Shown: one piece after another, positions 35,732-59,518 of the stretch
Layout: each line of letters starts with the position of its first letter
How positions within the stretch are numbered: the first letter of the stretch is position 1
Origin: Sinotaia quadrata
Lineage: Eukaryota; Mollusca; Gastropoda; Architaenioglossa; Viviparidae
Length of the DNA: 64,000 nt
Assembly (NCBI GenBank): GCA_028829895.1
Contig: CM054181.1
Location: 45,879,759 to 45,943,758, forward strand
Reading direction: 5' to 3'
Notes under the pieces: generated by a model
What the model was told of the DNA's origin: nothing
Database searches by the model: none
What the model saw: only the letters and a program-made list of their open reading frames with translations
Made by a program: the position numbers and the translations under genes

Positions 35732-36850
35732 TATTTGCCAGAGACACCAAACTGACGCCAATTCCTCAACATTCCAAACGCCCTGGGAATCTTCCGAGTA
35801 CCAAAATTGCTTAATCATCTTTGGAACTCTGTGCTTCACAAAAAACAAATTTCGATTTTAAGACTTTCGGGATATGTTGCACCGATTGGCTTCTTTTGTG
35901 TACTGATTTCCATTTGATATGTAATAGTGTTGATTTGTAAATCTAATGGAGGCAAGCAGGTAGATTTTAAAAAGTGATGGTAGTAGTCTTGATATGTGAA
36001 TGGCAGATTTGACATACTAATGGCAAATGAAATGTGAATGGTGAATTTGAAATGTTAATGATAGACTGGAAGTGCTAATAATAAATGTGCAATGCTGGTA
36101 GAAGACACAAAATAAAAATGGCGAATTTGAAATATTAATGATAGACTTGAAGTGTTAATAAAATTTGCAATGCTGGTGGAAGACACATAATAAGATTGGT
36201 GTATTTGAAATGCCAATACTACTAATAATGGCAATCTTAAAATGTCAACGGTAGAGTTGAAATAATAATGGCAAACTTGAAATCATATTTAAAATGCAAA
36301 TAAAAGATTATTATTAATGACGATGATAATGATAATAATAATACTCAAATTAAACATTTTAGTATTAAGTGAGTATTTGCCTCTCACATATCTAATAAAT
36401 ATATTTGATAACGCTCGATAATGAAACACACTCAGTAAAAATATTACAATTACACAAAATATGAAAGAAAACGGGTCACGCACAAGATGTTTATTTATAG
36501 ATGCAACAACATTTCCACAAGTGGACCAGTTATAGATTAAAGAAAAATAAATCAAGACGATTATGGACGTAAAACTAGTGTTAGAACTTACTGAGAGATG
36601 TTTAGGTGTGACTATGTCTTGAGTTCTAAAGATAGTTCATTCCAGGTGGCAGGATTCTGATATGTCTAAGTAAGAAGGTTGGCCACACAAATTCATGAAG
36701 AATGCAAAAAAAAAAAAAACGAAATGAAGAAAATACAGGGATGACATAGGACAAAATCAGAGAACTTAGAATGAGACCTTGTACTTTAATCTGTTGTGTT
36801 TTGAACTTTCAGAAGTTTCTGCTGCAGGTAGAATGATAATGTAGTTGAGG
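35732..36850. other. Intergenic, no gene recognised
   Basis: Contains a loose repeat of GAAATGTTAATGATAGACTTG at 35990-36280. Confidence 0.4.
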
Positions 36851-36851
36851 A

Positions 36852-37366
36852 GGGCTGTAGTAAGACAGTCTTGGTAGTACTAACACATAAATACAAGAAA
36901 ATTCTTGTGTCATTGACTGAGAGAGGGCTGTAGTAAGACAGTCTTGGTAGTACTAACACATAAATACAAGAAAATTCTTGTGTCATTGACTGAGAGAGGG
37001 CTGTAGTAAGACAGTCTTGGTAGTACTAACACATAAATACAAGAAAATTCTTGTGTCATTGACTGAGAGAGGGTTGTAGTAAGACAGTCTTGGTAGTACT
37101 AACACATAAATACAAGAAAATTCTTGTGTCATTGACTGAGAGAGGGTTGTAGTAAGACAGTCTTGGTAGTACTAACACATAAATACAAGAAAATTCTTGT
37201 GTCATTGACTGAGAGAGGGTTGTAGTAAGACAGTCTTGGTAGTACTAACACATAAATACAAGAAAATTCTTGTGTCATTGACTGAGAGAGGGTTGTAGTA
37301 AGACAGTCTTGGTAGTACTAACACATAAGTACAAGAAAATTCTTGTGTCTTCGACTGAGAGAGGGT
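36852..37366 (+). repeat. 73-bp minisatellite, 7 copies
   Basis: Unit starts GGGCTGTAGTAAGACAGTCT and contains ACAAGAA AA TTCTTGT, an inverted repeat with 7-base arms. Spacing is exactly 73 bases. Confidence 0.95.
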
Positions 37367-39045
37367 TGCAAATGGCACTATAAAACAAAACAACGTTGTT
37401 CATGCACTGATTGGAAATAGTGATGCCTGGACTGGTGTTTATTGAAAGAATGTGGCATCACTCTTTTGGTTCAAAAGATGTGGACAAATTCAGATACTCC
37501 TAGAAATGTTTAGATGTCACTGATATGTGTCCTTAGGATTGCTCATGAGTAAATACAGTTTAGGCCTATGAGTACACTTATTCACTGCACTAGGCTAATT
37601 AAAGACGCCATATGATTTCAAATAGCAATCATCTTGAAGGACTATGCTTGTCATTGACTACTACGAAATATGTGTAGTATATTGGCGTCAAACTCTTGGA
37701 GAAAACAATACATCTTTTTAAAGGAAAGAAAATTGGACAGAAGGAATACAGCTTATCAACAGTAGCGATATACCCCCTTCTCCCTCTTCCTAGTGGAACA
37801 CTACTATAGCTGAACTATTCTTCAGGTCAGGGGGTTTATCAATTATATCTTCCCCCTCCCTAACCCTTTTCTAGTTTTATCATGTTTGACATAGAAATAT
37901 CTGAAGCAAGTCAAAGTTTTTACAGTTCTCTCCTGAGTCTGGCTGTGCAAGTAAATAAACTGCTTGGGTTTTTGAGAAGCTATTCTCTGAAGGGGGTGTA
38001 TATTGACCTACTTTCTATCAAGCTATTGCTTTGTTGCTTCTGCTCATTTTGAATTGGTGGGGGGGGGGAGGAGGAACCATTATGAGAAAATAGTGTCTCT
38101 ATGTTACTATTTAAATCTTTGCAATCATTTTGTTAATTTTTTTTCTACTTTCTCACTTTTCTACTTTTTCGTTGATATAACATTTTCCTTTCTGAGAATA
38201 TTTTTATAACAGGCTCAGACAGCTGCTGCTTTAAAATTAAACAATGTTATTTTGAGAGTATAGTTTCTTTACATTGTTTTATTTACATTTAGCAACAGAA
38301 GCTATTATTTAATTATGTGTTCTTATAACATTGATATTGTTATGTGACTATCTAGTTGTTTAAAACTAATAATATTCTAATATATCGGTACTCAGCTATT
38401 CCTTATAGTCCGTCAATTGGTACTCAACTATTCCCTAGAGTTAGTATATTGGTATTTACCTGTGCCCTATAGTCTAGTATAGGTAGAAAAACCACGAGAC
38501 TGACCTTTTGCTAGCACAACTGAATTATAAAATTAAGGTTTTCCACAAAGTCCACAAACTTACAAATTCGTATAGTTTGGGAAATTTTGTTAAGGCGTTT
38601 GCTGTGTACGAGAGATCTAGAGTGGGTGTCTAAGGCAATCTAACTATGCTTTCCTCGGCTCTCACTATTTAAACATCCTAACATCTGTTATCCAGATTTC
38701 CCCAACCTTGGGTGACAGATTTCCCGATCTATAGTCCATAGGCCAGGACTGCTATCCACTTTTATGGACCGTTATGTATTAGTTCCTCTTGATGTCAAAG
38801 TTTTGAAAATTAGACCAAAGATTGTATAACCAAGAGGTGAGTTGGGAAGACACAAGGCTGAGTTAATTGAAATGTTAAAAGTTGAAATGCAACAAGTTTG
38901 AAATCACTATTTTTATAATGAGTTAAAGTAACACAGTTTAAAATATTATTATTACTCAAGGTATTATTATCAAAGTTTAAAATATTATTATGAGTTAAAA
39001 TATATCTATCAGTAATTGTTTAATAAAGAGAGAGAAGGTGGATGC
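37367..39045. other. Intergenic, no gene recognised
   Basis: Single-copy AT-rich DNA with a poly-G run near 38061. Confidence 0.4.
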
Positions 39046-39049
39046 AAAA

Positions 39050-39470
39050 CGTCACTGTCTTCCAATCTAGTTTATCGAAACTCATTGGTGTCCTCCAATC
39101 TAGTAATTCGGTGTCCTCCAATCAAGTATATCGGCTCCTCTTGTCTAGTATATCGGTGTGCTCCAGTCAAGTATATCGGTGTCCTCCAATCTAGTATATT
39201 GGTGCCCTCCAGTCAAGTATATCGGTGTCCTCCAATCTAGTATATTGGTGCCCTCCAGTCTAGTATATTGGTGCCCTCCAGTCAAGTATATCGGTGTCCT
39301 CCAATCTAGTATATTGGTGCCCTCCAGTCAAGTATATCGGTGTCCTCCAATCTAGTATATTGGTGCCCTCCAGTCTAGGTTATCGGCTCCTCTAGTGTAG
39401 TATATCGGTGTCCTCCAATCTAGTATATCGGTGTCCTCCAGTCTAGTATATCGGTGTCCTCTTTTCTAGC
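39050..39470 (+). repeat. 23-bp minisatellite, about 17 copies
   Basis: Two interleaved variants, TCTAGTATATTGGTGCCCTC and TCAAGTATATCGGTGTCCTC, each followed by CAA or CAG. Confidence 0.93.
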
Positions 39471-39760
39471 CGCCAAAAAGAACTGTTTACGTATATTGAA
39501 AGCATCTGCCATCACAGTCAACCGAAATAGTTGAATCCCGAAATCGATAAAGGCTAGTGAGATATTAGTTATGATACAGTGATGCATCATTTTACTTTAA
39601 ACATCTCTTTGTTTTGTGCATTTATTCTTTTTAATGGTAGGTTGCGGCCCTGTGATGGCGTGGTGTGTTAGGGTAATGTTTCTCCAGGTACGTTGTGAGT
39701 GTTTGTGTGATTATATGTATGGATAGTGGGTATTTTCTTTAATAGTTCGATCATGAATAC

Positions 39761-39761
<1 letters not shown>

Positions 39762-39833
<72 letters not shown>

Positions 39834-39842
39834 TGCACACAC
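39762..39842. repeat. (AC)n-(ACGC)n microsatellite
   Basis: AC units followed by about eight ACGC units. Confidence 0.95.
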
Positions 39843-40059
39843 CAGACACCCCAACACGAAACGTGCGCATGTAAACGTACAGTGTCACAGAAGACGGTCG
39901 ATAAGTGACTACATCTGTGAAGAACTGACTTAGTAACGCTCTCGTGCAGACCTCATTGCGTTTGTTAGACATAGTCATCACGCTATCAACGCTTGTTATG
40001 TACTTACAGTGTACGGATCGTATTCGGTTATATTTTAGGCAGGCACTCGGTATTAGACC

Positions 40060-40440
40060 GTTGTACACGGAAGACCCAACAGCTCCGATTATGACCATAG
40101 TATTTAAAATAATAAGTCATTGGTGGTTATGGTGGGGTCTATATATGTCACAGCGAAGGACAAAACTTATATTGTACGTGGAAAGTGTAAACTGATGCTA
40201 TTTTTACCGCATGTATTAATACGTTGTTATCCCAAAGAAATTAGCATAGAGAAAAAATAAAAGAGGAAAGTTAAGTTAATGAAAATAGAACTCTAAGTAC
40301 AAACATATTTAGTGTATGGATTTACTTTCTTTTTTTTTTTTTATCTGTCGTTAACCTTAACTTTTTCCTAAAATCCCTAATCCTAATTATTCTCTAAAAA
40401 ATACGGCAGTCGTGAACAGAGCTGTTGAGTTTGTACGGAC
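40060..40440. mobile_element. Foldback/MITE family, copy 1
   Basis: About 380 bp. The left end (GTTGTACACGGAAGAC, then CAACAGCTC) recurs inverted at the right end (GAGCTGTTG, then TTGTACGGAC). The interior carries CCTAA/TTAACC-rich DNA. Shares order and ends with copy 2. Confidence 0.55.
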
Positions 40441-40845
40441 ACACTCACTATATTTTAATCACCCCATCCCACCCACCAGCGTTCGTCTGCTGCTCCCTCC
40501 CCAGTGATGCTGTAATATTGGAAAAACAAAAATTAAGTGGGAAGTGGGATGAAACGCTTTCCGGGATCGCTAAGCGAATGGACACGCCATGTGTGAAGCA
40601 GTCAATTGGCAGCCAACAGTCCGGTCCCGTCGTACTCCAAAACAAACGCACAAACTGCACTAACACGCATGCTATTCTTAATGTTATTCCCATACAGTAA
40701 TGGTCACATATCGCTCCATTTATTACTTGTACTCAAGTTCAAGCAGATGACTGGCAGACTGCTAAATTTATGTGTTATTTATTTATTAAAATAAGATTCA
40801 CGTCACACATTTGGGTTTTTCCCCCTCACTCTCTCTCTCTCACTT

Positions 40846-40925
40846 ACACACACACACACACACGCACACAAACACACGTACACACACATGCACACACACA
40901 CGCACACGCGCACACACACACACAT

Positions 40926-40984
<59 letters not shown>
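40846..40984. repeat. (AC)n microsatellite with ACGC and ATGC variants
   Basis: About 140 bases, preceded by a short CT tract at 40827. Confidence 0.95.
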
Positions 40985-40985
<1 letters not shown>

Positions 40986-41734
40986 GTGTACTCCATCATG
41001 ACTTGTATCCGAGTTGTCAGATCGGGGAGACAAACGTGCGTTGACTTCACTTCTGTTAACAATAATACAGTAAGGTAAAACACTTGAAAAGTCGTTACTA
41101 AATAAGCAATCGCCTTACAACATTTCCGAATAAAGATTAGGGCAGCAGCAATAAATTACCAGAAAATATAGTGTAATATTTATTATTAGAGTAACAGACA
41201 GTGCTCACGTGGCGTATGGATGTGTGAAATGTGAATGGAGGGAAAGACAAGAAGGATATCTGAACCTTTCTTAGATTATTCCCCCCCCCCCCCCCACACA
41301 CACACATTTCACTGCTAGGGCTGTAAACCTTTCTCTCAGTGAATACACAAAACACCTTCTGTTCTACAGGTAAAAGAGGAACGACATAAATATACTTTCA
41401 CAAACACCGAATGTATGTTAGGTATATTTAAGATTCATTAAAATTTATAGTCTAGCTCCTGACCCATTCCTCTAGTAAATGTTTAAAACGTTGATTGACA
41501 CTTTATAAGCCGAAGGACGAAGTCAATTGTTGCTAACTAAAGGGAAATTTTAAAAAATACAAGTAAAATTGTTTGGAATTCAATTTGACAGAGGATTATT
41601 TATAACTATAGTTAAGTATATATTTAGAGTGCATTAAATATCAAACTCGTTATTATCATTTGAATTACTTTTATACATGATTTTACACAATGTTCTTCAG
41701 TTGAGCTATAACTTAAGTTAGATTAAGGATAACT

Positions 41735-41915
41735 AAATTTTATTAAAGACGACTAAAGATGATTAAAGTTGGTTAAAGATGACTAACGTTAATTAAAGTT
41801 GACTAAAGTTAATTATAGTTAACTAAATTTGATTCAAGATGACTAAAGTTGATTTAAGATGACTAAGATTGATTCAAGGTGATTAAAGTTGATTAAAGAT
41901 GATTAAAATTTATTT
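41735..41915 (+). repeat. Degenerate GATTAAAGATGACTAAAGTT repeat
   Basis: About 15 copies of a 10-12 base AT-rich motif. Confidence 0.75.
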
Positions 41916-42391
41916 AGCGCTCATCCGCTGGAGGGATGTGGCTGAACAAAGTAAACGTTATCCAATGTCCGACATAAGGGAGAAAATTCATCTTCCCTGC
42001 TGACGGGCATCAGTAGACATAGTAGCGAAGCAACCTGAGTATTTAGACATCAGAGTGCGCCTAGTATTTTGCAGACACGAAGATGGGAATGCGGACCACC
42101 AGGTCAGTAAGTGAAACTTATGGTTCTCCTGTCCAGTGCTATTTTCCTGGGCTTGGACTAATGGCATCTAGCCCCAATTAAGGTATTGTCTACTACTACG
42201 TGCGCCATTCCTTCAGACAAAGCGAGCTTACGGACATGAGTAAAGAAATGACAATACTGCGATTTACTTACACCCTTACATTCTTGTTTAGACAGAAATA
42301 TAAACACACCTACGATTTATAGCTTCACAATAAAGATTTATAAGTTGATAATTTTAATATTAAAAAATTGCAAGCCCGACCTTGATTTAGA
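41916..42391. other. Intergenic, no gene recognised
   Basis: Higher GC than its neighbours at 41930-42200, possibly an old mobile-element copy, but no terminal repeats or tRNA-like boxes were found. Confidence 0.3.
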
Positions 42392-42568
42392 TTAGCCATT
42401 TTCAACCTTTTTAAATCGGAGGAACCCGTGAAATAATTTTCATGTCTCAGGGAATCCCTGCATAAAAATTACTCTATCTACGATGCTTATTTTTTTCAAT
42501 CATAATCTCTCGGGGATTCCCAAGCGACCGCTCTCTAAAGTTCCGCGGAACACCACTTGAAAAACCCT
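42392..42568. mobile_element. hAT-type MITE with 8-bp target duplication
   Basis: About 177 bp. The left end is TTAGCCATTTTCAACC and the right end in reverse complement is AGGGTTTTTCAAGTGG, the usual hAT terminal pattern. It is flanked by GATTTAGA and GATCTAGA (one mismatch over 8). Too short to code. Confidence 0.6.
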
Positions 42569-43526
42569 GATCTAGAAGAGTGGCTTTAGACCACATTAGG
42601 TCTATCATTACTCAATGAAAATCTATGGCAATATTTGATCAACGTCCAAGCAGGTAATGAAATCGATCTGATAGTTAAAATAAACTCTTCTTCATCAATG
42701 TCAAATCAGTTTTTACGTTTATTTCGTTTCACAGAAAGCTTCCAACTGATTTTAAATAGCTCTCTTCCTACCATTCAGAGAGAAATTAACAAAAGATTTG
42801 TTATTCTACAATTATTTATCAGTGAGTGGATAACACGTACGCGAGCACACACAGATAGGTGGACACACAAACTAGCAAACATATAATAAAGCACGCATGC
42901 ACACACAGACCGATGAGTAACGACATCTGACGACAACAGACGCCAACGACACCACAGCACACCACACATCACACTCACTCACACACACTTTCAGACAGAC
43001 ACACACTACATCTACTCGACACACAACCACCACCCGCCCTCTCCAGAAATGAGTGAGGAGAGGAAGTTTTTCTCCAGAGGACCTCCAAAGCTGAGAATAT
43101 CTCTGATAAAAGGCTTACTGCATCCTCTGGAGAAAAGTAAGCGACACACACAGACCGATGAACACAATATGGCCTTCATCACCTGCACACACTTTCCGTG
43201 CTGAAACAGAAATTAGCTATCAACCATATTTTAAAATAAATTTAACGGCAAAGTGAATGCTAGAACGAGCCATTTCCATCCGAATGAGTGACTGGCTCGC
43301 GTAAATAATCCTCATATCTATATTTTCTTGGAATGAAGACTCTATGGCGTTCTGAAACACAAGTTTCCTTCTATCTTATTTTTCTATGTTTGCTTCCTGA
43401 CTTTGGGTGATGGCTGCTTCCGACGTGGGCCGTTGCGTGGCATGCGTTGTGGCGCTGTTGTAGTTGTTGATGAAGATAGAGGGAGGGCTTGATAGGAAAG
43501 TTATGGGGATGAATACATTTTATTCT

Positions 43527-43650
43527 ATGCAAACTTCTGAAAGCCTTTTAAAGGGCTATACTCACTCACACAAAATTACTTTCATGCAACCTTCTGAAAG
43601 CTTTTTAAAGGGATATACTCACACAAAATTACTTTCATGCAACCCATTCA
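43527..43650 (+). repeat. Direct duplication of about 55 bp
   Basis: CTTCTGAAAGC.TTTTAAAGG, then TATACTCAC and CAAAATTACTTTCATGCAAC, present twice. Confidence 0.85.
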
Positions 43651-44318
43651 TTAAAATATCTAACGCACACCCCACTCACCCCACGTCCGTAAATTCGTAA
43701 AAGTGGCATGCGTAGCAGTAGACAGTCCCTTGCTGTGCATGCATTAAATACAGACACATAAAGCGAGGGGCAGATGTAAAGTTAGTGTACACATTACATA
43801 AGGCTGAGTGTGAGATATGAGTGTGGTATCATACTCTTGATCAAATCTGACGGAGCTAGAGTATAGAAAATAATGAGTAATACTTTGTTTAAAATAATCG
43901 TCTCACTGTAATCAATGTAATATAATAAACTGACTATAATGTTGGGATACAATTACAGATGTTTTTTTTTGTGTGCCATGCTCATATCGTTCATGGCAAA
44001 ACACAAATACGGAAATTTGATTGATCAGCTTCACACTGGACAGACTGCTAGACAGATATATGCCTTGCAAGTTGTGATGTTTTGTTTGGGGTGGCACAAG
44101 ATGTCAATTCTCCACCATCTTGGGCTCCTCGTACCCGCGGGCTAGTACCCAAATGCATCTTCTGGCCATCACACATTTTGGATAGAAAGGAAAGAAAGGG
44201 AGGGTAGAACTGAAGAGTGAAAGACTAGAATAAAGCTTCGAGTTTCCTGATACATGCAACCAGGGTTGTTTAATTTCAGTGATAGACTAATAACTTAGAA
44301 CGAGTGACCTAAATATCA
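43651..44318. other. Intergenic, no gene recognised
   Basis: Single-copy DNA, short frames only. Confidence 0.4.
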
Positions 44319-44323
44319 ACACA

Positions 44324-44403
<80 letters not shown>
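44319..44403. repeat. (AC)n microsatellite
   Basis: About 40 AC units with two AAAC interruptions. Confidence 0.95.
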
Positions 44404-44404
<1 letters not shown>

Positions 44405-44782
44405 TATAAATTGAGCTGCATGTTACGTATATTCAGAATATGGAGAAGATAACAGGAGATATAGAGTTCGTAATCGTTGCTCTGTGAGTTCTTTTAATAA
44501 AAGAAGACATTGTGCTGTTGAAGCGTATGGAAGCTGTGGTTGTATAGCCAACTTAGCGTAATACGGAGCCTGACCTTCTTGTGTAGGATTCTAAAATTAA
44601 TGAAAAACTATCTTATATTTAATGTAATAATCAGTTTTAATAAGTTTTAATATGGATGTGCATATTACGATATTACGTATTTGCAATTGCATAAATATGG
44701 ATATTTATATTTGTATGGATATTTGTAGTTCAGTTAAACTATCGTCATGGCAGGGAGTTAAGTTTATTTATTAAATTGAAAG

Positions 44783-44783
<1 letters not shown>

Positions 44784-44820
<37 letters not shown>
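44784..44820. repeat. (GT)n microsatellite
   Basis: About 18 GT units, roughly 550 bases upstream of the C5orf22 start codon. Confidence 0.95.
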
Positions 44821-44822
<2 letters not shown>

Positions 44823-44980
44823 TCCGATAGCAGTTTTACGTCACCAAATTAACGTTATGATCTGGAGTGCCCCAGTGAAACCATCGCCTCACACTTGTGT
44901 TCGACGGGTAGGGCAGAGGGCTGGCAGAGAGGGGTAAAGAAGGTCGCACACCCTCACCCGCACTCCGTTGGTAATTGGGA

Positions 44981-45083
44981 GTGTCTCAACAACTCCGTAC
45001 ACAACTGTCGTGTTTTATTTTAGAGAAAGGTTGGGTTTATTTTAGAGATAGGTTAGGGTTAGAGTTTGGCTTGTTTTGTTTTT
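44981..45083 (-). mobile_element. Foldback/MITE family, partial inverted copy 3
   Basis: CAACAACTCCGTACACAAC followed by TTTTAGAGAAAGG and GGTTAGGGTTAGAG is the reverse complement of the right part of copy 2. The left half is missing. It sits about 300 bases before the C5orf22 start codon. Confidence 0.45.
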
Positions 45084-45372
45084 TTATATAAAGACTATGG
45101 TTAGGATGAGCTGCAAAAAATAAAAAAGAAGAAAGTAAATCCATGTACAGTTTGTACACTAATCATTTTCACAAAGTTGTTGGTACATTCTTAAAGCAAT
45201 AATATATCCTCTAAATGTGAATTCAAAGTTCCATTTTCAAGGGAAGTAATTCTGAACTTGCAGATATTAGAGTTAACTTTTTCTATGGGATTTCTATGAA
45301 TGAGTCGGATACTGAAAATATTTTATTAACATAAGAAAGTGATGAGTGCACACATTTTGTGAATATGTTGAA

Positions 45373-56398
<11,026 letters not shown>

Positions 56399-57359
56399 AA
56401 GTAATGCTCATTTGCATTTTGTGTGTCATGCTGTGTTTATTATTATTCAGGGAGTGTCTATATATAAACTGGTTCAGAATTTTTTTTTGGGGGGGTGTAT
56501 TTGATTTTAAAACACTGGCAATAATCAAGAAGTTAGCATAAGCTACTTTACTTACTTAAAATAAAATTGCTGTGACACTTATTGGCTGAATTGTTGCAAA
56601 GAAATACTGGCAAAATCCCGAGTTTTCCCAACACACACTTCTTTCTGAGAAAATAAGCAGAAGAATGATGCAGTTTTAAATGCTCTTTCACAATATATTG
56701 TTTTCAGATCCAGTACAATTTCATATTCACCATTCTTACATTTTATGTTGTTGTAACCCATCCTGCTATGCTGACATGACAGCTGCTGAAAATATGCTCC
56801 TTTTTTTTAGTCTCTATATTACACAAAAAATGTCTGTGTCTCAAGGCTGCTCTGAATTGAAGCAGTAACGTTATAAATCTGTAACAGAAATGCCTGTAAT
56901 TGCAAAGTGATAATACAAAAGAGCCCTAGATAACAATTGGCAATATAATCCCCAGTGTTATAAAGCCACTGATGGAAAATTGGCTACATAACCATAACAC
57001 AAAAGTGTCCTAGAGTGCAAAGTCAGCCCTGAAAGAAATTAGAAAAAAAGTTGTGAGAAAGAAAAATAAATCCATTCGCCAAATGCGAGTGCACAAAAAT
57101 GAAATGTTTCTGTTTGATAGCTGAATGGGTTCACACATTTTCCGATCCATACTTTTTCACAATCTTAAATCCAGGAGTTTCTGAATGTTCAACTTTCATT
57201 TCATGTTATATACATGACAGAAACTTTAGTAAATCATTACAATAAAGTGATCCAGTAAGCTGTCACGAGTCGAACAAAAGTAGACAAGTGAAAACTGCAA
57301 GTGGGAGCCAGTAAAAGTTCCTTCAAAAGTGGAAAAGGGAATATTCATGGTTGATGTTT

Positions 57360-57888
57360 GATGAGACAAACTGTACAAGAAATCCTACACTGGCTGGAAA
57401 GTCTGATTTCATAACAGGAAAAGACTGTTTCAAGAAAGAGATGCTGCAATACCACTCCAACAGCAAAAAAACACTTTGCTGCATGTGACGGTGAACTGTG
57501 TAGGCAAGGTTTGCAAGTGGCTGGCCAGAATACAATCCAAGCAGCATTTGTACAACAAAAAGCTACTCAGAATGAAAAGGACAATGCCGACTTGAGTTTA
57601 AAATAAACACTGCATATTTGCTGGGCAAAGAAGAGCTGCCCGTCACAAAATTTAAATCACTTCTCGATCTTCAAACGAATGGAGTTATGTTTCCTCACTT
57701 ATTCAAACCGTGTCAAGGCAGCAGAATTAGTACACACCATACATAATTTTAGCATGAAAGTTTCCAAAGATTCTAGTGTCGTACGGATTTTACAGGATCA
57801 AGTGGACAACTTCATCCAGCAGACAAGAAAGTTACAATACAATGAGTGGCCAGATGTTCTGATCCCAGAACTAGATGATGATTGGTAA
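57360..57888 (+). pseudogene. Decayed hAT transposase-like sequence (ZNF862 type)
   Basis: Three reading frames in succession give pieces of one protein. Around 57397-57467 the frame reads DFITGKDCFKKEMLQYHSNS. After a shift it reads KHFAACDGEL and onward to a stop near 57604. After another shift it reads INTAYLLGKEELPVTKFKSL and LLDLQTNGVMF. These match the zinc-finger-to-NTAY linker of ZNF862-like hAT proteins. The last stretch, open to a stop at 57888 and ending ELDDDW, may be the C-terminal part. At least two frameshifts and one stop show that it no longer codes as a whole. Confidence 0.55.
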
Positions 57889-58054
57889 ATTTGACACAAT
57901 AAAACTCTGTGCCAAAATAAAATCCTGTTGTGATATGTTTTTGTACTGTTGTTATTTTATATGTTTTAGGTTGACTAGTAAAATTTTCAGTTTGGTTAGT
58001 ACAATTCTGAAGTCACTAGCCAAAGATTAGTGGACAATATATGTGACTTTCAGG

Positions 58055-58560
58055 GCTGAAAGTGACAAAACAAGTTGCAAGTGCAACCCTAAAATTCAAA
58101 ATAGCAATATAATCATAAATGTGTCCTAGATTGCAATTAGACAAAATAACCATAACACCAAAGTGATATAAAATGCAAAGTGGCAATATAACCTTAACAT
58201 GAAAGTGTCCTGGACTGTAAAGTGACAATGTAATCCTAACACAAAAGTGACCTAAAATGCAAATTGGCAATATAAACTGAACACACAAAAACAGTGCCTA
58301 GAATGTAAAATGTCAGAGTAATCCTGACGAAAAGTGGTCAGACTGCAAAGTGATAGAGTAACCTTAACAATAAATAGAGTACCCAGGACTGCAAAATGTC
58401 AGTGCAACCCTAATAACAAAATAGTGCCCAGGACTGCAAAGTGTTAGCGTATAATCTAACAATAAAAATGACCCAGTACTGCAAAGTGTCAGTATAACCC
58501 AAACAATGAAAACAGGCCCAGGACTGCAAAGCATCAGTGTAATCCTAACAATAAAAACAA
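58055..58560 (+). repeat. 45-bp degenerate minisatellite, about 11 copies
   Basis: Unit near GTGTCAGTATAACCCTAACA, ATAAAAACGGCCCAGGACTG, CAAA. It lies between the two convergent genes. Minus-strand open frames here are repeat artefacts. Confidence 0.85.
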
Positions 58561-58575
58561 AGCAATCCAAGCAGG

Positions 58576-59512
58576 ATGACTAGTTTTAATTGTATAGAAG
58601 TGGCAACAATTTCTCTTTGCAGAAAATATCAACTGGCCCTGTACAAGCAACATTCACACAAGAAAAAAAGATCAGCACTCAAGAATGAAAAAAAGCCCCT
58701 CTTTATAACTCATGAAACTCTCCAGACATTATTTAATGTTTGGGATAAAAACAAACATCAATTCTCATACAAGAAAGAAACACTAACGATCATCACACTT
58801 CATGTTCTTTCACAAATACATTTATACAAATATTCCTCACATACAACTGATAATTTTACAATAAAGCTCTACAAGAGCTGATTTGCAACATGCAGAATGT
58901 GGAATTATACTTGTTACTTTTTAAAAATCCTAATCACAGCAACAATAAATTCCTCTGATGAACTTGCACTTATTTTACACGACATACAGTGACAAAGTGT
59001 ACACACACAAATGTTTAAAATCAGATGGCTTGCTTTGAAAATGCAACATCTTTCTTGTTTAGTTACACACACTTTAATTAATTTGTGTTCATGGTTCTCA
59101 TTACAAAAAGCAGTGTTTAAATGAAACAGCTGTGGGTATCAAAGATCATCTATAACTGTCAAGGTAGATAAATGTACTACAACTAGCCCTTTTTATGACA
59201 AGAATTATTTCTCTTGCTCCTTCAAATCCATGTATGATAAACTGAAAGATTTAATCTGTTACATCTTGTCAATGATCATAAGAAATAAAACAGAAAAGAA
59301 AATGTAATTATTGAAAAAGAATATTAAAACCATCAATTAGCAGATGTCTGGGTGTTCAAATTTGTAGTTGCTTGTTATGCCACTAAGTAGGAAGAATAGC
59401 TTTCTTCTGAAGAGGCCAAGCAAATTCTTTTGACTGCATTGTATATTTTCTATTAATTTAAACACTGTTACATATTACAATATTTTTTTGTATTAATAAA
59501 TATGTTCATACT
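58576..59512. other. Intergenic between the convergent genes
   Basis: A 101-codon frame at 58576-58881 is Lys/His-rich and unrecognised, with no splice or homology support. Confidence 0.35.
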
Positions 59513-59518
59513 TTTATT
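59513..59518 (-). promoter_or_regulatory. Possible polyadenylation signal, NOP9 homologue
   Basis: AATAAA on the minus strand about 590 bases past the stop (440 past the alternative-frame stop). AT-rich surroundings make this weak. Confidence 0.25.

Noticed and set aside
58576..58881. Lys-rich 101-codon frame near the C5orf22 and NOP9 3' ends
   Set aside because: Unrecognised composition next to a minisatellite; no start or splice support.
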